NCBI GenBank assembly: GCA_023362775.1 | Contig: JALMGJ010000005.1 | Coordinates: 36,699,463 to 36,763,462, forward strand | Direction of reading: 5' to 3' | DNA length: 64,000 nucleotides | Source: Charina bottae | Lineage: Eukaryota > Chordata > Lepidosauria > Squamata > Charinaidae | In this document: one piece after another, positions 38,601 through 52,502 of the stretch | How the letters are laid out: each line of letters begins with the position of its first letter | Numbering within the stretch: position 1 is the first letter of the stretch | Position numbers and translations under genes: made by a program | The notes under the pieces: generated by a model | Databases searched by the model: none | What the model was told of the DNA's origin: nothing | What the model saw: only the letters and a program-made list of their open reading frames with translations

Positions 38601-41600
38601 TTTCAATGTCCTCCCTGCTTCAAAGGCCCAGTTGCATTTCTCTGCTACATGGATCAATCAGTTTGAGGGAATCTCCAGCCACTAATCTAACCGGGATGAT
38701 GTTATCAGCTGCTTGAGTTCAGCTAGGAATCTGTACTTCTATTCCAAGTATTCTGAATTCAGCAGTTTTGGATGTTTTGGATGTTTGTATGGTTGGTAAG
38801 AGAGGTGGAGTGGGAGAGTTGTTTCCTTCTGAGTTGTTGCCAGCCAAATTTTTTATTATGTGGTAACAGCAGCTGGGATGGGGAGGCCACTGAGTGACCC
38901 AATGTTTCCAGAGTACTAGTTTATGCCAGGAAGTAAAGGGTAAAAGGACAAGGTTGCAAACATTCTACAGTAGTTTAGAATTCATTTGTGTACTGATTTC
39001 TTCACCCACACTTTACTCTGGTTATTTCTTCCAAAACACATCTTCCTCCTCAGGTACGATATACATTCGCATTCTTACACATTCTCATTTTCCTCTATTG
39101 CATACCACGTCAGCCTTGCCGATATAGAAGCTCCTGCAAGCAGGTTTCTTACATGGCAGCGTCATATCATGAGAAGGCTACAGCCATTTCATTTATCTGT
39201 CAAGAGCAGACATTCCTGAGTTGGAAGCACCCCTTCTTACAGAAAAGTTTCCAGAGGATTGCTCACATCAGTCTATTGCAGAGAAAGCCACAGTTACAGG
39301 ACAACTTAAGATCTAATAAATGTATTAATTACCTCCAGTCCACAAAATTGTGTGCTGTAACAAAATTTAATTTACCACAAGATGATAATTTTCCTCCCCC
39401 CCCCTCTGCCTTCCATACAGACATCCTTTTCCCTAGCCTGCCTTCCTCGTTCCATTTCCCTCTGCTGCTTCTCTTCCCAGCCCCACCACCACTTTATCCC
39501 CACTACCTTACAGTCTGTCTCAGCCCAACTCCCACCCTGGGCTCCCGTGCTTTCTTATTCACTGGTGTTTTAGGTTTGGATTTTTTAAAACAGCTATTAC
39601 GACAATAATTGTATAACAGTAAATACAAAAGAAAAATTTACAAAGTGGGCCACCACCTCACCCATGTGATAATTCTTGATTTGCCATGCAAAGTCTAGTG
39701 CAGCCTTTAGCTCACAGAAATTACTTTTGATCTAAGATCTATGTTATGCAGTAGCTCTAAATCAATTTCTCCTAACAGTCACCCTGTACCTATTTTGGAC
39801 TATAATCTAAAGAACGGCAGCTTGGAGCGGTTATTCTAAAGCAACATGGACCTTTTTCTCTTCCTTCTAGGTTCCAAAAGTTTGGACAAGAGACTGCCCT
39901 TCAACCTCCGAAAGAGTCACATCTCCCTGAAAACAGCCAGTCCACACCCACCAGCCCCTTTGGCTCAGGTAGTCTACCTGAAGGACATTGTCTGCTACCT
40001 GTCACTGCTGGAAAGGGGACGGGCGGAGGATAAGCTGGAGTGTAAGTGCTTGGGTGACAGGAAGAACATATGTAGCCCTTGAGCACCAAGTGCAAAGCGG
40101 TGGGTGCCTTGGTTGCAGGTGGCCGGGGTGGAAGGAATGTGGGAGGGTTGTGGTTTTAGAGGAAACCATAAGAGCTTTGAGGTTTATAAGGGGGCAAATG
40201 CTCAGTTTCATGTGGATGTGAGTCGTGAATGAAGCAGACAATAAATTGTTCATTCATTCTTTTCCAGTTAAACAGGAATAGGAACCTATGGGTTTCCATA
40301 TATTGTTGGACTCTCTCATCAGCTCCAGTATGGCCAGTGGTTGTAGCTGGAAAGAGCTATGGTCCACAACAAGTAGCTCATTATGGACAGATAGACTAGT
40401 TAAACAGCATTTGCTTAATATTCATTGATGGGAGGCTGCTACATTGGCCCATAGGTCATATTTCTATGGCCCTTTCCCTTTTGGGGGTCCCTTTTTCAGG
40501 GAGTCAAAAACTGAGTTTGTGGATGATTTTCAAATATTTTCCAGTATGAAATGCTCAAGTTTCAATGGTCTTCCATTTCTCCTGCAGTAACACCCGTTCC
40601 TCCTTGCTTTCTAAAAACAATAGCCCACTGGCCACCACAAAAAATAAATGGGGCAGTCCCCAAGCACAGATACCATTTTTATTGGTTAACATGTTTGGGT
40701 ATTGCATTATTAATTCAAAACGTTCCCTGTGTCCTTCCTGATGGATGGCTTTTAGTGTGACTGATCAAAAGGCGTTGGTAGTAGCGCGTTCCTCTTCTCT
40801 AGCTGGTTTTTTAATAGAAAGGAAAGAAGTTAAGAGGCAACAGTGTACTATAAAAGCTTTGTCTGGAAGCATTCTCAGATCATGTACACCAGTTGCTAAC
40901 CCTCAATTCTGCAGGTGAGGAATCCATGTATCAATCATCAACTCTGATGAAATACCAGTTCAGTGATGTAATTTCAAATTCCTCAGTTAGGACTTACCAG
41001 CTTCCTTATCCTAGGAGATGGACTTTTTTTCTCAAATACGTAGCTGTGAATTGGGGAGTGGGGTGGGTGGAACATATGGGTACAAAGAGCTACAAGTATT
41101 GCTGAAAACTAGATACCTTTTAAATTAGCTCCTTAGAAGATTAACCTTGACAGTAATTTGGAGGGGGAGCTCATCTGACGAATTTTAACCCTTTTTGTAA
41201 AGCCTAAACAGACCTCCTTCTCTTTTCTTTACAATTACCTTTTCCCCACTTATTATCTCACTCTTCAGTTTTGTTCTCCTCTTTTTCTGTATTTCTTTTC
41301 CCCTTTCTCCTCACCCCATTTCCAGCCTTATTTTGGAGTGTGGCTACTGGTGGTGGGTGTATGAGTGTGTATATAAGCGTGTGTATATAAGCGTGTGTGT
41401 GTATGTGGTGTTATGTGAATCCTTTTATTGTGGAAGGAGCTCTCCAGGATAGATTTCAACTGGAGTTGGCAGTCCTAGGTGGACATAATGGGGAAGACAT
41501 GAATCAAACAGGATTGGTTTCCTGTTTATAACCCTTTTTCCTCTTATTCCTCCTCTGTGCTAAGCTCTGAGTCATTTGCCATTTGAAACTCCTAGTTTTA

Positions 41601-44600
41601 TAAGCCAATCTCTGTTAATACTGCAGAGGACTGATTAATTATGAGATATCACTGGGGAAAAAACATGTAGCATCATTCTCCCAGGATCAGTCTATGATCT
41701 ATTCTGGTATAACATTTCAAGTTGAATTATTCAGTAGAATCTTTTCAGAACGTCATAGTAGGAATAGAAATGTGATGTTGGAGCTGCCCTTTAGATTTAA
41801 TGGAACATTCCTAGCCTGTAGACAGGCCTCTGCGTGACTGGGTATGGTGATAAGCAGGGATATTGCTTTTCCTATTTGAACATATATGTTGAACAAATGT
41901 TTCTTCCTTTGTAAATGGGTTGGTATCCTAGGACAAAGTTACTCATCTCTATTGGCCTGCTTGGTTCTCTTGTTACACATCATTTACTTTATGAACTGAT
42001 TCTCGGATACGTAGCAGAGAAAGGAGAAAAATAGCTTTAAAATGAAATTTCTTATCTATTTGTTACTTTTTGCAAAATATAAACTCTGAACCTTAAGAAA
42101 TAGTGTACACTTTTGTTTCATTAGCATTCCTGAAATTTGTAGAAGGCTGCCCTCTAGTGCTGTTTGTTAGTTTTCCATTAAAGATTAAGAATTTTTTATT
42201 TGTATTGTCGAAGGCTTTCACGGCCGGAGTTCGATGGCTGTTGTGGGTCTTCCGGGCTGTGTGGCCGTGTTCTGGAAGTTGTGGTTCCTAACGTTTCGCC
42301 AGCATCTGTGGCCAGCATCTTCAGAGGGCAGGAGCACAGATAGAATCTTCTATCTGTGCTCCTGCCCTCTGAAGATGCTGGCCACAGATGCTGGCGAAAC
42401 GTTAGGAACCACAACTTCCAGAACACGGCCACACAGCCTGGAAGACCCACAACAGCCATCAATTTTTTATTTGTTTGTACATAGCATTAAAAATTATTTA
42501 AATATAATACTATGTACAAACAAATAAAAAAATTTTACTCTTTTTTTTAAATAAATTTTATTAAACATCATTAACATAGACATAAATCAACAATAATACA
42601 AACAACATACAACACATATTATACATTATACAATGTATTGTATATTTTCTAAGTATATACATTAATTTATTAAATACCTTTAAATATATTACAACTCTGC
42701 CCTCTACCTTTTCTTCTTCTTATCTCTTCTTTACACCTTCTTCAAAATCTGTATTTTCTTTCTTCCATACCTCTAACCTCTTCAATCAAACCAAAACATT
42801 CTAATTAACTTTCCACTTTCTGAGTGCATTTAAGTATTTTTTTTTAACTCACAACCTTTAACCCTTTTCCTCCTACTCCTCTCAACATACTTGTACCTTC
42901 TAAGATCTCATCTTTCCCTTCTTTCCCTTCTCTTCTTTCTGCAATCCCCTAATTCTCTATTTCTTTCTATTTTTGTAATTTTAACCAAACATAAAACAGA
43001 AACAACAAAACAACAAAATAAAATGGACTTCCTACTTTCTCATCAAAAATTTCTACAAAAAGTTCTACATATTATATAAATAATTATTTATACAATTATA
43101 TATCTAATTTATATTGAATTTACTATTTGTATTTTTTGAGTTTTTTCTATGTATCTATAAAATGGGTCCCAACATAAGTTAAATTCTTCTTGGTTCTTGT
43201 CATTTAATAAATCTGTTAATTTTGCCATCTGAACTAAATCCATTGTTTTTAATAACCATTCCTCAATTGTAGGTATACAATCCTCTTTCCAGTGTCTAGC
43301 AAATGTAATTCTAGCCGCAGTTATTAAATAAAATAGTAATTTCCCATATTTTTTGTGTATCTCAGGTTTTAAAAATCCTAATAAATACATAAATACATTA
43401 AATTTTTACTCTTGAAGGATTTGGCTAAAGCCTATGTAAAGAGTGACCCTAGATGTAGTTTCTTCCAAAAGATCAGCTACATATTTTACATTGAGAATGA
43501 ATTTAGTAGAGGATAATTATAAGCAATTAAGGACACATATATGGAGAATATTGTGGACAATAAATTTGACATACACACAGATTGAGGATATCTGTTTTAT
43601 GCTTCATGGACTATAATTTTAATTTTTGTGCGTTGTTTCTAAGATTGTAGAATAGTCCATGAAGCATAAGACAGATTTCCTCAATCTTCAGTTGAGGTGG
43701 ATGACATAATATCTGACCAGCTGGCTGACCTCGATAGACACTGTAGCCAAATACACCATCTGCTTCAGTGTGGATTACATTGGCTTTAAGATGACATGGA
43801 CATTGCCATTCACATTATAAATTCACTAGTTGATCTACTGATTTGGGTATTCCATTTAATTAAAATGTATATTAAATCAGCTGTTAAGCATGTTCAGTGC
43901 TGATTATAGTACTTGAAGCCCCATTCCTGGCTAGGGAATTCTGGGAGTTGAAGTCCACACATCTTAAAGCTGCCAAGGTTGAAAAACCCTGCACTAGACA
44001 GAAAATATCTTTTATCTTGAAACTAAAAGTTGGGAACTGCGGAGGGAAAAGGCAGCCTTAGTAACTGCCTGGCTAGAATCCTCAGGATCATCTGGAGGAG
44101 GGACCTGAAAATAATTGAGACAGGGGTGAATCTTTTTGAATCACTAACCACCTCAGGAAGGATAAGTAAAAATGTCTAGCTAGCTATATTACATAAGATT
44201 TTTATTTCTCTTTCTTTAAATTAAATCTAGTTTATTGCCTCTGATGTTTACAGTATCTATGCAAGCTGTCCCTGTATGCTTGATGCCTCTTAAGATCTCT
44301 GAGCAGTAGAGTGATCCCACCTCGGGGCTTATAGACTTTGCAGGGTTCCTTTAAGGTGCCGATTGATTTACCAGCACTTTATTTTCATTCCGTCCACCAC
44401 TTAATGATTTTACATGTGACTCCCTAAAGTTAAAAAAAGATGTTTTTACATTTTTTTTCCTTGTTAAAAAAAATGTTCATTTAAAGTTAGACTTTGTAAA
44501 ACGGATCTACTCCCAAAGAGGGAGGCTGAATTCCCAAGTCACATGCTGTACCTCAAAGCTACAAGAGCGGGAAATGGTGCTGTACATTTTATTTCATTTT

Positions 44601-47600
44601 TATGCTTTTTCTCCTCCTGTTTGCCAGTGAGGCACATAGGCTGTGGGGGTCCTTCTCTTTCATGCTTCTGGGTTCAGGGGGAGGACAGTAGGTAAAGGCA
44701 TCCCCCTGGAAGATAAGTGGTGGCAGCAGTAACTACCAAACAGCTACACTAAAGCAGGAAGGCAGGCCGGGGTATGTAAATCCAGCGGGCATCCCAGAGA
44801 AGAGGTTTGAGACCTCCAACATTTTGCCTACAGGCTCAGTCCTGCCACTACAACAGACAGCTTATTTGGCATCATATTTCTGTTCCTTATGCATATGAAG
44901 ATGAGCAGCTACATACATTTCATTGATGCTGATGCACCATGAACCCCATTACAGTTGTAGAGAAAAACATATAAAGTTGACAAAGATATGCAAGAACTGT
45001 TAACAGATAAAAAAGACAGGAAAGGAGGGAGTGTAAGAAACTCAAATAACCCTGTCTTGATTCTCTTTGGTATAAGGGTATCCACCCTTCAAGTTAGGCC
45101 AGGTCAGGAAACAGACACCGCAAAGACTATTGGAACGCTACTTTATTGTTGTAGGGCAGGGGTGGGCAACGTCAGGCCCGCGGGCCGTATAAGGCCCGCG
45201 GGGCTCCCGCCTAAGGCCCGCGGGGCTCCCGCCTGCAAACCCCGCCCCTTCCACGCGATTGGCTCCCAGCCACAAACCCCGCCCCCCAGTGCTTGTGATT
45301 GGCTCCCACCCGCAAACTCCGGCCCCCGGTCTGCGGAAATCCCAGAAACCCCGCCACCCCACCCCCAGTCCCCGGTTATAAATATCCAAATGGCCCTTGG
45401 CAGAAAAAAGGTTCCCCACCCCTGTTGTAGGGTATACAAGTAGTCCTCGACTTATGACGGCAATTGGGACCAGAATTTCTGTTGTTAAGCAATACAGTCA
45501 TAAAGTGGGACTGCATCGCTTAGCGACAGCAATCCCTTCAGACCGGTTGCCGTTGTTAACTGAATCCCACGGTTGTTAGGCAAGGCAACTTCCTGCCAGC
45601 TTCCCACAACCAAGTCAGTGGGAAGCTGGCAGGAAGTTGCAAGTCCCAGGAGGCTTGCAAGCAGGCTGGCAGGCAGGTAAATGGTTGCTGCCGGGTGGGG
45701 GAGTGCGCAAGGTTGTGTGTGAGGGTGTGAGGGAGGCACGGCAAGGCTCAGGGAAGGTGCGTGACAGTGCGAGTCAGGTGTGAGGGTCAGGGAGGGTGCA
45801 TGGGGGTGCATGAGTGGCGGGAGAGGCACAGCAAGTCTTGGGGAGGGTGCACAAGTGGCCGGCACAAGCGCAGAGGGGCTGGGGGTGGGTGCACGGGTGG
45901 GGGAGACTTACCCAAGCAACTTGTGATCTTCCCTGCCAGCTTCCCCATTGACTTTCTGGAGAAGCCGGCAGGGAAGGTCACAAAAGGCGATCACGTGATT
46001 GCGGATTGCTGCAACCGGTCATAAGTGCAAATTGGTTGCCAAGTGCCCAGATTGCGATCACATGACCACAGGGGTGCTGGGACAGATGGAACTCTGAGGA
46101 CCGGTGGTAACTACCATTCGTTCAGCACCATCATAACTTTGCACGGTCACTGAACGAATGATCATAAATAGTAACAGAACCTTGGAAGCCTGTCAGAGTT
46201 TCCCTCTGCTTTCTGTTATACCAAAGAGAATCAGTGAGGTAATCTTGAGTTTCTTCCTCACCCCCTCCTCTTTCTCAGGGTTCAGCTAATGTTTACTTAC
46301 CTGCTTCTGAATTCCTTCTTTTATTTAACGTTCGTGCATTTATTTTGATGTGAATTATCAAATACAAAAGGTTAACTGGAGGCAGAGACTTCACTGTGGT
46401 CAGCTCATACCTTGAAATTAAGGCAGTGGTAGACTGTAAAGGCTGGCTCATAAGCCCTTTTGTGATGGGAGCATACATTTATTACATATCTTTGCACATT
46501 TGTGTTTTCTTGCAGTTATGTTTCGCCTCTATGACACAGATGGCAATGGCTTCCTGGACAGCTCGGTAAGCTATCCTTCAAAGTAGTCCATTTCTTAAAA
46601 AAGGATGAGAAGTAGACTTCTTTCTAAAAGCATTGGGGCTTTCCTACTGCGATGCTACTACAAAGCACATAGAACTAGGGATACATCAGTGAAATCTGGC
46701 TATCTCTGGAAAAAGTTGCTAGGTCTCTTCAGCTAGGCTACAGCTTGGGAACAAGACCACTCCAAGTTGAGGGATTCTTCGTAAAGGGCCCTCATGGGTC
46801 CTTTTCAAAGTTGACAGACTCTGGTAAATTTACCTGGTTAATAGCAGCAACAATGCTTGGTCTGGCCCTTTAAATTTTCCAAAATGGATTTGATGCAGTA
46901 TAATTCAGTTACTTTGTGGAAAATTTAAATGGCAGGTAATGATATGGGTATGTCTGTGCTGCATAATAGTACCCTACTGCAAACTCTTTAAAGGGTTTAT
47001 TCTTAAAAAAAAAAAAAAGAGTAACCCCGACAGTAGTATTAAAGAGGCAGCTCATCTTCATAAATCTGTTAACCTATTTTTTTCTTGCATGCTGATAATG
47101 TAATTGCAACATCAAAATAGCGTATTACTCACATTGTTTTAAAAACATATACCTTCTTCATCTTGTTTCTAAATTCAGGAGCTGGATCATATTATCAATC
47201 AAATGGTACATGTAGCAGAATATCTGGAATGGGACTCCACAGAATTAAGGCCAGTAAGTTATTTTTCCATGTAGTATCAGAATTATTTTTTAAAAAGTGC
47301 TTTCTTCTGCTTTTGAGCATCACTTTGTTCCTCTGAGGGCTAAGTCGTACACAATATTCAATACATAGTATATACAGTAACTACCTTTCTCTTCACAACA
47401 ATGTAAGCATAGCAGTGGATATTGTTGTTTTTAATAATTTGTGAGATCAGAGTTATAGAAATATTAAGAAATAAATGAACTGAAAACTTGCAGTAAAAAT
47501 GCTGCTTTTATTTTAAAAACAAATAAACAGAAACTTAACTCTTCAGCCTTTTCCCAGCCAGGAAAAGCATGGCTTAATTAGCATAGCTTGAGGCAATTTT

Positions 47601-49793
47601 GCCTCTCTGCACTCACCAACAACATTGTAGTACAGGAGAAGAAGCAGTAAACACAATAGAAGAATTTACATTTTTTAAAGCTTTTACAATTTAAACCTGG
47701 CAGTACCTGAGTGGACAGAGCTTGACATGTGACCACTCACCTAGGCAACTTATTCCCAATTTGGGAAAGAACAAACAAGTACCTTTCTGATTGGCTAAGC
47801 TAACTAGACTCTGAGGCACCGGCTATCAACATTCCTGAGGGGGGGGTTGCAAGAGCTCTCCTGAAGCCCACAGGAAAAAACTTTTAGCAGCTTGACTTTT
47901 TAAAACTCAGTTTTCAAATTCTTTTCTGAATCACAAAATATATACAACAGTGGATCAATACTGATTAAGATCACCATGTGCAAAGAATGAGATCACCATG
48001 TGCAAAAGGTTACACCTTCCTCCTAGAAACTTGCTTAGCAACATATGCCCTCCCCCATGTGGAAATTTTTATTTCTTTTGTTTCCTTTTTTCTTTTTTTG
48101 GTAATCCCCTATATGGAACAATGGCATTTTTGCATGGCAAATGGGAGGAAGGTTTAAGCTTCTTTTCTCCATGGCTCAGTCAGGATTGCTCTGAAAGCAC
48201 TTTTAAAAAAAAATCTGGAAAAGCATCTGCATGCTATTTATATTAAATTATTATGTAGATTAGCTCTGAATTACTAGGATTGAACTATAGGTACCATGAT
48301 GATTCCTATTCTTATTTCCAGAAGGGTTACTATCTTGGTCTGTTGCAGCAAAAACAGAATCTGGTGGCGTCTTAAAATTAACCGTTGTCCACAAAAACTT
48401 AAGCTACAATTAGCCTTTAAGATGCTACAACTTGTTGTTGTTATTGTTGTTCTTTTTATTGATTCCTTGAGTCGTCAGCTTATCAATTAATTATAAATAG
48501 CCAGTTTGAACCTGTCTAACGTATTGTGATAATCAAGTCACAAAAAGGATAGTTCCATGAAATGAATTTATTTTACAGCATTTCTAAGCCCCCTATCCAC
48601 CCACTCATAGCTTATCTTTTCCTTAAAGCATCTTTTATGGATAATTATGGTTTCACAGGAAGAGAAGTTGCAGGCTCAAAAATCTGGAGAATGTGTGACA
48701 GAAGAACTGCAAAAAGAAACAAACAACCCCCCTCACAAAACTAGAGTTTCATAGAGCTCTAAGTTAGTCTTGGGACTGATTATCAACCAATTCTGCTGCA
48801 AACAAACAAGGATTAAAAAAAGCTAAAGAAGCAAAGACAAGCTGATGGGAGGTTTAAGAAGTCAAAGCAATGTGATGAAACCCAAAGTTCAAACTGACAA
48901 GCTGACTTGGATGGAAATATTATATGACACTTTCTGTGTCTCAGTTGGCTAATGGAATCAACTGACAGTATTCGTCTGTGAGATCAGCTGATTATATTCA
49001 GAGTGAAGGTGCAGCCTAGAAGTTGTTTCCTAAGTCTGTTGAACACTGGTGCTACAATAGCTTTGGACTGCTAAGTCTAGCTCCTAGGCTCTGTTATTCA
49101 CAATGCAAACACCATTGCCCTTAACTCTTTAACTTAAGGTTGCAATTTGTTTTGTTTTCCATGCTAGTGTTCAAAGCCTACAGTACATTTCCTATCATCA
49201 GAATATTTGCAACTAAAAAAGAATATGTTCATAATTGGATTTTGTTTTCTACAGATTTTGAAAGAGATGATGGAAGAAATAGACTATGATCATGATGGAA
49301 CTGTGACACTTGAAGAATGGATTCGGGGTGGCATGACTACCATCCCTCTGCTGGTTCTCCTAGGCATGGAAACAGTGAGTAACAGGCCTGACCTCAACAA
49401 CAATAAGCCAAGCTTCCCCAACCTGGTGTGTTTCCAGAGTAACAATACCTTTGCTAAGATAGGAGGGAGGGGGTTACTATTTGATGTATATCCTTTCTTT
49501 CAACTCAATTATGCAATGTGACTAACAATAATTAAAATGCTGAACATAAGAAATTAAAAAAAAACAAAGTAAAACCAAAGTAAACATTAATTAATAGTCA
49601 AAAACCTGGCAAAAGATGTGCATTCAGCGGCTTTTTTCAAGACAAAAAAATGTACTTACAACTACTGTTAAGAAGACCGGAAGCCACTTCTTTATCATTC
49701 TTTCTTTTTTTCTTGTACCTTCTTTTTTACTTCTTTTTCTATATTTCTGTATTTCTTTTTCTCTTTTTTATTTATAAAAACTTCTTTAATTAA

Positions 49794-49832
<39 letters not shown>

Positions 49833-52454
49833 TATATATATAAAATAAACAAAAAGAGTGGAAGCCAAATGCAATTCCAAAGGTGGACATTCCACAACTG
49901 GGAGCAATGCAACTGAATGAATGGGCTTTTGAAAGCAAGTCATCTTCTGCAGGGCCTTTTGTGTAGAACTTTGCCTCTAGAAAAGTTTGTGATAGGAGAG
50001 GAAATCTCTCAGATAATCAGACTTCAAGCTGTTTGTAGTTTTAAAAAATTAGCACCAATACCTGAAACTGGGCCCAGGAAGCAATTATGGGAATTAAGTT
50101 GAGGAAAGGCACTATAGAAAATGGGACCTTCTCAAGGAAATTAGATATGATCAATCTGAATCTGCTTAGAAGAAAAGTAGAGAAAAATAAGTATGATAAC
50201 TTTTACCAATAATCTAATTGTAGTTTACCATTATGTGTAATTATTTTTATTAACATTTGTATTGCTTGATGGAATATGAGGAGATGACTAAAGAAATGTA
50301 CATTGCAAGGCAGTCATTTATTTATTTATTTGACTTTTACTCTCAGGGACAGAAAATTTTAACATACTGCTTTTGACGTCAAAGATAATATGCATGTTTG
50401 AGATAGGTCTCCCTCTAAGGGATAAAGCACACTGCTGCGTAGTACAGTGGGAGGGGAAGGGGCCTCCAATGAACATTCACTTGAATATACACACCCTCTT
50501 AGAACCTTTAAAGTGTCTGACCACCTGAGGGTGCCAGTATCCCAAAATCCAGATTCTCAGCTTCCTTTTTAACCATACACACTAAGAAAATCTTTACTGC
50601 CTGCCCAGTGTTCAAGGATTGTATTAACAGTTATCCAGACTTGCACCAAAAACGTGAAGACAGCCAATATAGATATCTTTGATTAGATTCAAATTAAATC
50701 TAATGACATAATATTAATTGTGAACTGTTTGTCATGTTATATTATGGTGCTATGGAACTGGAGTGATTCTTTAGACATACAGTACAAGCAACCTTTCTAA
50801 TTCCTGGGACAAACATTGCCTGGTACACTGACAGCAGGAGCCATTTACTCAGTTCCAGTTCTGTAATCTCATGATTAAGGAACCCAAACTTTAGCAGCTG
50901 AAGGTAGCGTGGTCACTTGATGGATTTTGAGAGACTATCTGATGTTCTTGTCTTCTTGAGTAATAGAAAATAGAAAACAGAATAGATTGAAATACACATA
51001 GGAAAATATATTTTGTAATTCCAATTCTACAACTCTTGAAAAATAAGGGCATTAGTCATCGTCCTTAGTAATTACAGCTACAGTATGTAGAACCAGAGGC
51101 AATATGCCTCTGAATGTCAGTTCCTGAGGAACATGAGTAGGTGGATGTTAATGTGCTCGAGTTCTCTTTGTGAGTTTTCTATACGCATTATTCACTATTG
51201 TGGGACAATAATTTTAGACTATGTAAGGTAAGGCCTTTTTTCTGATCCAGTATATTACGTCTCAGAAGATAAGCAGCAAACCTGGTATAATATGCCTGTA
51301 TAAGGTTCTGTGCATTTCAAACATTGTGAATTCTATGTTTCATAAATTTCCCACTCTTGATATGCTGGGTGGTTGCTGCTTTCTTTTCTTTCAACACTTT
51401 GGTAGCATGCCACTTCCTACCTTACCTGGCCACATGGGGCTTATCTCATTAGAAGCCTCTTTCTGGACTAACTCTCATGAGTCCCAACTAGAAGGCTTGG
51501 CTTTAATTGTCCTTAGGGAGTATTGTTTGTGGCCTTTTTGATGAGTGAAAATAATGAGTGAAAATAATAAAATAATAAAATAAAATAAAATAAAATAATA
51601 AAAAATAATAAAATAAAATAAAATAAAATAAAATAAAATAAAATAAAATAAAATAAAATAAAATATAAAATAAAATAAAATAAAATAAAATAAAATAAAA
51701 TAAAATAAAATAAAATAAAAATGTGAAAATGCAAAATAAAAGGAAAAATAAACTGGAGATTGTGTAATGCAGCTGCTGAAAGCCACCTCCATGAAGCTTG
51801 CTGATACAACTTTGGCACTTGCCTGACAAGGTTTATCTGGCTCAGAGTGGGAATCCCTAAGCTAAATGTTTAGAAAAAAATATATCAAGATGCATTCCAC
51901 AGTAGAGAAATGCTAATGTTTTGTGCCTCTGTAAGAGACTTGTAGACAAGAGATTAGATCTGTTGCTGTGAAGCCTCCATGCATATCATTATATCCCAGG
52001 TGGAGATGCTAGCCAACATAATCATGCAAAAGAGAATATTTGAAATCATATAATACAGATATTAGTAATAAAGGGCTCTGGAGTGCCTTTGACTGTAATG
52101 ACATTCATGGAATCATATTGACTTATTCTCCTCCAAATCAGGCACTTGCTTTTTCAATAATTATGATAAAGGTTCTACTGCTCATGGGACACACATTCAT
52201 TTTTTGTATCTGTCAGAGGCTGCGGGAACACCCCGTCTCCCAAAAAAAGAAAGCCTAGCATCCATTGCAGATAATTATACCATATTATACCAGTTGCTGA
52301 GGAAAAAAAACACATTTACAGTTTTAGAAACCCAAGTTATAATTCCATTAGAGTATTCAAGAAATCTTTGTCTTTCTTATGACTGCATAATATTACATAA
52401 ATGGTTTAGACCAGTTTACCCAAAGTGGTAGCCAAAAGTGTTGGGTTACAGCTG

Positions 52455-52502
<48 letters not shown>

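Noticed and set aside
51475..51829. Minus-strand frames of 101-108 codons rich in FYFIL
   Set aside because: Produced entirely by the (TAAAA)n pentanucleotide array.
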